From CAZUTK01 sp964623265 (lineage in GTDB: Bacteria > Electryoneota > B3-LCP), in NCBI GenBank assembly GCA_964623265.1, contig CAZUTK010000088.1, positions 1 to 9,367 of the forward strand: a DNA stretch of 9,367 bases. The letters are read 5' to 3'. Below the pieces are notes generated by a model, which was not told the origin of the DNA, did no database searches, and saw only the letters and a list, made by a program, of their open reading frames with translations. A program made the translations under genes and the position numbers. Positions 1-6,700 of this stretch are shown piece after piece; the first letter of the stretch is position 1, and each line of letters opens with the position of its first letter.

Positions 1-815
1 TCATTCCTCGGGATTCGACGAACTTGCTGCAGAAATGGTATGGGATCACGTTCCAGCAAGGCAGCAGTTCCGCTTCCTACATCCGCGACAGCCGCTTCGT
101 CGCCGCATCCACGTTGATGAACACGGAGCCCTTCGGCGGCACGATCACGTTGATGAGCGTCTCGCCGGAGGTCACCGGCAACATTTTCGAACGCAGCGAA
201 TACACCGCGATCAGCTGCCTGAACGGATCCCAGCCGGAGATCGGTTACAATCTCATAGACGGATTCGGTCCGGAAGGGATCAATTGCTTCAACAATTCCC
301 GCCCCAACATCCATCATAATGTGATCCGCAACGGAAACGGATACGGGATTTTCTGCGATCTGACTTCGGCGCCGGTCGTCGAATCGAACTTGATCTATAA
401 AGCGGGGCTCTACGGGGTCAAATGTTCCACCCAATCCAATCCTCGGATTGAGTTTACCACGATCACGCAGTGCGGCTATGGGGGGATCCACTGCGTCGGA
501 CAATCCAATCCGACCATACGAAACAGCATCATTGCCTACAATTACACCTCGAATGCGATGTATTCGCATGGAACCGGAATCCTGGCGGCGAATTCGTCTT
601 TCCCTGCGATTACGTACAATGACGTAGTGCAGCCGGAAGGCGCCGGATTTGAGTTGTACAGCGGCATGACGCCGGACAGCACGAACATCAGCGCGGATCC
701 TCTGTTTGTGGATGCCGCTGGAGAGAATTTCCATCTGCAGTCCGGGTCTCCTGCGAAGACGGCGTCGAACACCGGCGGGGAAATCGGGGCGTACGGCAAA
801 GATTCCAACTGGTAG
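1..815 (+). CDS. Right-handed parallel beta-helix secreted protein, 5' end outside window
   Basis: The reading frame is open from base 3 to the TAG at 813-815, giving 270 visible residues. A TTG at 24 lies in frame but has no ribosome binding site, so the true start is upstream of the window. The visible part opens with a W-x-G-I-x-F-Q-x-G module that closely matches the second helix of the gene at 3762 (WSGISFQSG). It continues with six consecutive 23-residue rungs carrying S-x-P and hydrophobic positions, the hallmark of PbH1-type parallel beta-helices, which often bind or cleave polysaccharides or act as adhesins. The protein ends with a DPLF motif and a GGEIGAYG end cap, followed by only four residues. 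No catalytic residues can be assigned, and there is no T9SS sorting domain after the helix. Its signal peptide and N-terminal cap would lie upstream. The beta-helix fold is well supported; the function is unknown. Confidence 0.88.
   Translation, partial: IPRDSTNLLQKWYGITFQQGSSSASYIRDSRFVAASTLMNTEPFGGTITLMSVSPEVTGNIFERSEYTAISCLNGSQPEIGYNLIDGFGPEGINCFNNSRPNIHHNVIRNGNGYGIFCDLTSAPVVESNLIYKAGLYGVKCSTQSNPRIEFTTITQCGYGGIHCVGQSNPTIRNSIIAYNYTSNAMYSHGTGILAANSSFPAITYNDVVQPEGAGFELYSGMTPDSTNISADPLFVDAAGENFHLQSGSPAKTASNTGGEIGAYGKDSNW
165..512 (+). repeat. 69-bp coding periodicity: six 23-residue beta-helix rungs with Pro and Cys ladders
   Basis: Proline codons fall at 165, 234, 303, 372, 441 and 510, exactly 69 bases apart. 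Cysteine codons fall at 216, 285, 354, 423 and 492, also exactly 69 apart. Most rungs have Ser two residues before the Pro. An 11-base stretch, CAATCCAATCC, recurs exactly one rung apart at 432-442 and 501-511. The repeat is mainly at protein level, with the DNA largely diverged. Confidence 0.85.
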
Positions 816-900
816 TTCTTAAATGAAGAATCGTGAGCAGATACAGCGGGCTTGCAAGAGAGCCGGCGGATCATCGGGGAGTGGCTTCATCCCATCCAGC

Positions 901-906
901 GGAGGT
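901..906 (+). promoter_or_regulatory. Shine-Dalgarno site fixing the start at 915
   Basis: GGAGGT lies 8 bases upstream of the ATG at 915. It selects this ATG over the in-frame TTG at 852, and the ATG begins a good signal peptide. The 99-base gap before the gene holds only a weak 5-bp inverted repeat (816-820 with 826-830) and no promoter I can recognise. Confidence 0.8.
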
Positions 907-914
907 TGGTCATT

Positions 915-3695
915 ATGCTACACAAGCGAATTTTCCTGGGACTCATAGTCGGTCTGGTCACCTTCAGCGGTCTCGTTGAAGGGCGGGATAACCGCTCGAT
1001 TGTGGAAAAATACCAACCGCCGTCCACGGCGATCGCCAACATCGCTCGTTACAACCGGGTGCACCGCAAGGGCAACATCTGGATGAACATCACCAACTGG
1101 GGCTTCTTCGGGAATCTGGGGCCCGGGGATCCGGACGCCATGGAGGATCCGGAGTATCCTGGGACTTGGGCGCCGCAGTGCGAGTATCCCGGCAATTCGG
1201 ATGTGCAGTATCTTTTCATGGGCGCAGTCTGGGTCGGGGCGCTGGTGCAAGAGGGGGGGTTCGAGTTTCCGCGGGTCACGGTGGGATCGGAAGGCTGGAC
1301 GGGACCGGGCAACAACAATTACGAATTTGAGCCAGGGGAAGTGGGCGGTCTGCCCAAAGAAGATCACGGCATTCTGGAGCGCAGCACCATTCCCAATTCG
1401 TACAATCGTCTGGGCGAATACGTTTACAGCCCGGATGCCATCGCGGAGCAGGATTTCGTCGCGGTGTACACCGACACTTTGAAGGAGAATTTCTGGACGG
1501 GTCGGGATATCGTGGACGGACCCCACTTTCCGCTGGGTATCCGAGTCAAGCAGAGTTCTTATTCTTGGTCCTACAACTACGCGCAGGATTTCATCCTGAT
1601 TGACTACGAATTCGAGAATATCGCTTCAAATTTTCTCAAGAACCTGTATATCGCTCTCTATGTAGATGCCGATGTCGGCTGGCGGGGCGAGAACATCTGG
1701 CATGAAGACGACATTTGCGGATTCCAGCAGTGGTATTACTTTATGCGCCGGCAGCCGGACGGGACGCTGGTGCCCGACTCGCTGATCATCAACACGGCGT
1801 ATATCGCCGACAATGACGGACGTCCGGAGGATGTGAGTTCCGGCACGGAATTCACCTGTCCTGGAGTCACCGGGGTCCGAGTGGTGCGTGCCCCCAACCC
1901 GAGACTGCGCACGTCGTTCAACTGGTGGATCTCCAACGGCGATCCCACGATTGATTTCGGACCTTCCTGGCAGGACGACGGATCGGAGGGGAACTGGACG
2001 GCGATCTACGGGACGCCCAACGGCGACGCCCGCAAGTATTTCGTGATGTCCAATGGTGAATTCGACTACGATCAGGTCTATGTGGCGGATCAGGACTACA
2101 TTCAGTCTCATCCGCAGATCATTTACGAATGGATTGACGGGGTGCCGTACGAGGTCGAGAGGCACGACTGGAAGCTGGAGAGTCTGACATACGCGCCTAC
2201 CTTAGCGAATGGGTATGATACCCGATATCTCCTGTCCTGGGGACCACTGGGCATCTACGATCACACGGATCCGTCCGGCAACGATATTTACCGCCTGAAT
2301 CCGGGTGAGAAGTTCAATATGACCATCGGTTATGTCGCCGGTGCCAATTTCCACACGAAGGAGAATCCGCAGGGCGATGTAGGCGGGAATAATCCGGTGG
2401 ATCCCACGAAATTCAATTTCGCCAACCTGCGTTACAACGCCGCCTGGGCGGCGAAGGTGTACGATAATGAGATGGTGGACACGAACGGCGACGGCTGGTA
2501 CGGCGAAGATGTGGGCACGGACTGGCTGTATGCGGCGAATATCGGGGATTCCGTCATCTACTTCGGTCAATTTTACGGAATTTATCAAGGGCCGGACCCC
2601 GACGGCAGCGAGAGAAACGGCAAACTGGACACGGGACCTTTAGGATCGGAAGATTTGATTCCGAGGCCCGAATTCGTTTACGATGCGCGCTACGGCGAGT
2701 TGAATCTCGGTTATACACGCGGCAACGGGCTACTGGATCCGGGGGACGGCATTCCGGACTTCAAGGGTCCGCCGCCGCCGCCGATTCCGATACTCACCTA
2801 CGAAACCGGCGTGGATTACATTCAGCTTCGCTGGCTGAACAACGCGGAAGATCCGGATTACTACGATCCCTTCTCTCAGGTGCAGGATTTCGAAGGGTAT
2901 CGCATCTACGTCTCTAACACCGGTCTGGAATACGATTATCAGCTTCTGGCGGAATTCGACAAGGTGGATTTCGCTTACTACAGTCTGGACGACTCGCTGG
3001 CCACGTATCCGGACAATCTGACGAACATGCCGCCGGATTCGCTGTTTTCCAACGGATTCACCTACTACCGCAAACCCGTCAACACCAACACGGGTCTGGA
3101 AGCCATCCGGGAGACGGATTCGACCTATACGTACCGCATCTTGAACGCGCATCCGCTATTCCCGCGGTATTATTCGGTGACCGCCTTCGACTACGGCGAT
3201 CCCAAGTCCGGCACGGAGCCTCTGGAAACGGCTCGCAATGCCAATCGCATCTACGTGGCGCCGTCCGGCAGCCCGAGCAACAAGGTGACCGTAGTTCCCA
3301 ATCCGTATCGGGCATATCAAGATTATACCAAGGCGTATGTGGTGACCGGTCCGGGCTCGAGTCTTTCCTGGGAAAACCAAGACGACGGGACTCCGGAATT
3401 CTTCCCGCAGACCGACCGTCGCATCGAATTTATCAATCTCCCCCCACGATGCCTGATCCGCATCTACACCGTCGCCGGTGATCTGGTGCAGATCATCCCG
3501 CACAGCAACGAAACCCCCTTCAATAATCTGGGCGATCGGAATACGAAATGGGTGAGCGATTATTCGGAGAGCTGGGATCTGAACAGCCGCAACGGTCAGC
3601 AGGTCGTTTCGGGGATATACCTGTTCAGCGTCGAGGATATGACGCCGGAGAACAAGGGGAAGATTGAAGTAGGCAAGTTCGTCATCATCCGATAA
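915..3695 (+). CDS. Large secreted protein with calcium-loop-like motifs, FN3-like domain and variant C-terminal sorting-type domain
   Basis: The product has 926 residues. Residues 1-23 form a Sec signal peptide (MLHKRIFLGLIVGL...), with probable cleavage after VEG. Residues 24 to about 600 are rich in Trp, Tyr and Asp and match no domain I can name; a YVDADVG motif sits at 249-255. Three Asp/Gly-rich segments follow: DTNGDGWYGED at 522-532, DPDGSERNGKLD at 561-572 and LDPGDGIPD at 607-615. They resemble dockerin or thrombospondin-3 calcium loops. A five-proline hinge at 619-623 leads into a fibronectin-III-like domain (about 624-765, with LRW and FEGYRIYVS). The C-terminus (789-926) starts VVPNPYR and ends GIYLFSVED...GKFVIIR, a FlgD/T9SS-type sandwich that lacks the usual NPFNP signature. 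It is probably exported to the cell surface. Its role is unknown. It lies 66 bases upstream of the next gene and is probably co-transcribed with it. Confidence 0.92.
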   Translation: MLHKRIFLGLIVGLVTFSGLVEGRDNRSIVEKYQPPSTAIANIARYNRVHRKGNIWMNITNWGFFGNLGPGDPDAMEDPEYPGTWAPQCEYPGNSDVQYLFMGAVWVGALVQEGGFEFPRVTVGSEGWTGPGNNNYEFEPGEVGGLPKEDHGILERSTIPNSYNRLGEYVYSPDAIAEQDFVAVYTDTLKENFWTGRDIVDGPHFPLGIRVKQSSYSWSYNYAQDFILIDYEFENIASNFLKNLYIALYVDADVGWRGENIWHEDDICGFQQWYYFMRRQPDGTLVPDSLIINTAYIADNDGRPEDVSSGTEFTCPGVTGVRVVRAPNPRLRTSFNWWISNGDPTIDFGPSWQDDGSEGNWTAIYGTPNGDARKYFVMSNGEFDYDQVYVADQDYIQSHPQIIYEWIDGVPYEVERHDWKLESLTYAPTLANGYDTRYLLSWGPLGIYDHTDPSGNDIYRLNPGEKFNMTIGYVAGANFHTKENPQGDVGGNNPVDPTKFNFANLRYNAAWAAKVYDNEMVDTNGDGWYGEDVGTDWLYAANIGDSVIYFGQFYGIYQGPDPDGSERNGKLDTGPLGSEDLIPRPEFVYDARYGELNLGYTRGNGLLDPGDGIPDFKGPPPPPIPILTYETGVDYIQLRWLNNAEDPDYYDPFSQVQDFEGYRIYVSNTGLEYDYQLLAEFDKVDFAYYSLDDSLATYPDNLTNMPPDSLFSNGFTYYRKPVNTNTGLEAIRETDSTYTYRILNAHPLFPRYYSVTAFDYGDPKSGTEPLETARNANRIYVAPSGSPSNKVTVVPNPYRAYQDYTKAYVVTGPGSSLSWENQDDGTPEFFPQTDRRIEFINLPPRCLIRIYTVAGDLVQIIPHSNETPFNNLGDRNTKWVSDYSESWDLNSRNGQQVVSGIYLFSVEDMTPENKGKIEVGKFVIIR
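2478..2783 (+). other. Calcium-loop-like linker and polyproline hinge within the 915-3695 gene
   Basis: The segment encodes three D-x-(N/D)-G-type loops (residues 522-532, 561-572 and 607-615) and then a (CCG)5 run at 2769-2783 giving five consecutive prolines. Such loops often bind calcium in secreted bacterial proteins. Here the loop spacing only partly fits the EF-hand/dockerin consensus, so metal binding is inferred. Confidence 0.55.
3279..3692 (+). other. Variant C-terminal domain (PNPYR type) of the 915-3695 gene
   Basis: Residues 789-926 keep the order of a T9SS/FlgD-like C-terminal sandwich: an N-P start (VVPNPYR), a central I-R-I-Y-T-V-A-G-D-L strand pair in place of the usual V-Y-D-L-L-G-R, a W-D-L ... 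G-Q-Q-V-V-S-G-I-Y hairpin, and a basic end, FVIIR. It is about 138 residues, against roughly 80-90 for the canonical domain. A role in sorting is inferred from the layout and position. Confidence 0.6.
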
Positions 3696-3712
3696 TTCGA
3701 GAGCGGCAAACG

Positions 3713-3730
3713 CCATCCCCTTTCGGATGG
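3713..3730 (+). other. Intergenic hairpin, possible mRNA processing or attenuation element
   Basis: CCATCC at 3713-3718 pairs perfectly with GGATGG at 3725-3730 around a 6-base loop, 18 bases after the stop of the upstream gene and 31 bases before the next ATG. No T-tract follows, so a standard intrinsic terminator is unlikely. A 6-bp stem could also arise by chance. Confidence 0.35.
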
Positions 3731-3751
3731 AAGACCTTTGAAAGAACCTCT

Positions 3752-3755
3752 GGAG
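3752..3755 (+). promoter_or_regulatory. Shine-Dalgarno site fixing the start at 3762
   Basis: GGAG lies 6 bases before the ATG at 3762. That ATG begins a clear signal peptide, whereas the in-frame TTG at 3738 would add eight charged or polar residues and has no suitably placed site. Confidence 0.75.
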
Positions 3756-3761
3756 CAATCT

Positions 3762-6700
3762 ATGATCAAGTTTACCCGCCTCATCTCACAGTATGGCTTT
3801 TTCCTGCTGTGCTGCGGTTTGTTGATCGCGATCTTTTTGTCGGCTGGATCTGCTTCGGCTCAAGTCCCCGAGGAAACGATCATCCCTGCGGGCGATGTGT
3901 ACGGCGTATGGACGCAAGCCGGGTCGCCTTATCAGGTGGAGGGCGCCATTCGCGTTCCGGAGGATTCCGTCCTGACGATCGAACCGGGCGTGACGGTGAT
4001 CTTCACGGGCAATTACCCCATGGTGGTGGAAGGGCGGCTGAATGCGGTCGGAACGAGCGCGGATTCGATCATTTTTACGGCGTCCAGTTCGCTGGTCGGT
4101 TGGGGTGGCTTGCGCTGCATTAACGCTCATGTGCTCACCCGCATCGAGTATTGCCGATTCGAATTGGGGTTGGCGCAGGGATCGTTCCCGAACAACTGCG
4201 GCGGCGCTCTTTACATTTACGGCAGCATTCAGGCAGTGAATCATTGTTCGTTCATCAACAATCGTGCCGACTACAACGGCGGTGCGGTTTATATGTGGGG
4301 CGCGGCGCCGGAGTTCTCTTATAATCTCTTCACTAAGAATATCGCACAGAACGGCCAAGGCCACGCCATTTACATGGGGCAGTATTCCGGGCTGGTGCTC
4401 AATCATCTGACCATCGCCGGGAACGGATCCGGCAGCGGGCACAGCCTGTACGTCGCCACGAGTTTCAACCTCGTGATGAGGAACTCCATTCTGTGGGATA
4501 CCTACCGTTTCAGCTTTGTGAACGGCGATCTGGATTACAACGATTTCAAGGGCATCACCAGCACATCCGACTCGCTGACGGCATTCGGCGATTTTAATTT
4601 CAGCCATGATCCCTATTTCAAAGATTTGAGCGGCGGGGATCTGCGCTTGAATTTGTACAGTCCAGCGATTGACGCCGCTGAGCCTTTTTCGCCGTATTCC
4701 AATGAACCGGCTCCCAACGGGGGGCGGGCGAATTTGGGCGCTTACGGCAACAGCAGTCTGGCGGGCGCCACCGTGCCTCTATTGTCCTTTGTCGCCGATA
4801 CGGTGAAGCTGCAGCTGGATCCTGTGAATTTCGGGTCGCAAAAGGTCAATGTATCCGGATCCAAGACGGTCACACTGCACAATGTCGGACGTGACATCTT
4901 AAAGATCTACGGAGCAAATCTCTCCAGCGATCTTTTTGTGAGCAATTATGCGAGTCTGGTGAATCCCGACAGCGGTTTCATCATGATCCGAACGGACAGC
5001 TCGCTGGTGCTGACTCTGACCTTCACGCCGAATCAAGTGCAGACTGTAAACGCCACGCTTTCCTTTACGGATAATGACAATAGCTCTGATCCGGTCGTAA
5101 ATCTCACCGGCACCGGCATCAATCCATATCTTGTTCTAAGTAACACCGAATTCGACTTCGACCGCACTGCGGTGGGGGATACGTTGATGCTCCCGCTCAC
5201 GATTTCCAATACCGGCCTGAACGTGACGGGAGATTTGGTCGTCCAGAATACGGGTTACACGAACAGCTTCCGAATCGTTAAGCCGGACGGCGTGACGCGC
5301 GTGACGAACCAGGCGATTCCGGCGGACAGCTCGGTAACGGATTTTGTGCTGTTTTATCCGCAGGATAAGATCGAGTATGAAGATTCTCTGCTGATCACCA
5401 GCAATGCGGGGAATCAATACATTTATGTATCTGGTTCGGGATCGCAGCCGGTCCGTCATTCCAGCCCGGATACACTCGATTACGGCGTCGTCTCCCTGGG
5501 ACAATCGAAGACGGAGAACCTCAAGATTTGGAACACCGGCGACGTGGATTTGATCATCACAGAGGTGGTCTTAAGCGATGAGGTGAACTTCACGGCGCAA
5601 TTCGATACGGCGCAGTCCCACATCACTCCGAACGACACTCTGACGCTGCCAGTGATCTTTCATCCGACGGTGAGCGGGCCGCAGATTGACACCCTGCGGA
5701 TTTCGACGAACGTGTTCAGCGGATCCACCGGATTTGTGTCCTTCAACGTCTATCTGTTTGCCACGGGGACCAGCCAGACGAACTGGCGGATCGGCGCGGT
5801 GAGCGGGAATTGGACGGCGGGTAATTCGCCTTATTATATTGTAGGCGATGTGCAGGTGGCGGCGGGTCAGACTTTGACCATCGAATCTGGGGTGCAGGTG
5901 TTGTTCGAAGGGGATTTTCTCTTCACCGTCAATGGGACTCTGCAGGCGGAAGGCTCCGTGCCGCATGCGATCGTGTTCAACACCATCAATCCGAGCTATC
6001 ACTGGTCGGGAATCAGCTTCCAGTCCGGATCGTCCGCTTCCGTGCTGCGCAATTGCGATTTTATCAATGCATCCGACAGTCTGGGCGGCGCGATGCGGAT
6101 TTCTTCCGCGGCGGTCACCATAGACAGCTGCGATTTCTTCGAGAACAGCGCCACGAGGGGCGGTGGACTGGCGATCCTGTCCTACGCGGATCCGGTGGTT
6201 ACGAATTGCAATTTCTACGATAATACCGCGGTGTACGGAGGCGCGATCTATGCGGATTGGAACACCAAGCCGCATATTTCCAATTGCAGTCTGCATGATA
6301 ATACCGCCACGAATGCAGGTGGGTCGGCGGGGGATGGCGGCGGCGCCTATTTCGCCGGATCCAACGGAGAACTGCATCATTGCAGGATCTGGGGCAATAC
6401 CGCGGCGAAGCGCGGAGGAGGCATCTTCCTCAGCAGCAATGCTTCGACGATTCTCTATGCCAATGAGATTTACGGGAACAGTGCGCAGATGGGCGGCGGA
6501 TTGGCGGCAAACTGGTATGTGAAGTCGTATATCCACGATGAGAGGATCTATCAGAATACCGCGAGCGTCAGCGGCGGCGGCGTATATCTGCAGGACGGCA
6601 GCGCCCCCTTGATGCTGCGGACGCTGATCGCCGAGAACATCGCTCCGACGGCTCAGGCGATGCATTCGCGCGCATCCACGCCCATGATCAACTACTGCAC

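Noticed and set aside
1..815. Pectate lyase or other polysaccharide lyase function for the first gene
   Set aside because: The fold is compatible, but no lyase catalytic Arg/Lys/Asp signature is visible and the rungs look purely structural.
816..830. TTCTT/AAGAA inverted repeat after the first gene as a terminator
   Set aside because: The stem is only 5 bp, A/T-dominated, and has no T-run after it.
852..914. TTG start at 852 for the second gene
   Set aside because: It would put 21 polar residues before the signal peptide. The ATG at 915 has a GGAGGT site 8 bases upstream.
823..948. Small 41-codon ATG frame (MKNREQIQRACK...) overlapping the start of the 915 gene
   Set aside because: There is no ribosome binding site upstream, it overlaps the well-supported signal peptide in another frame, and the product has no recognisable character. 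A leader peptide cannot be excluded.
3786..4607. 273-codon minus-strand open frame
   Set aside because: It is antisense to the signal peptide and first beta-helix of the 3762 gene, whose protein is clearly real. The antisense product shows no recognisable motif.
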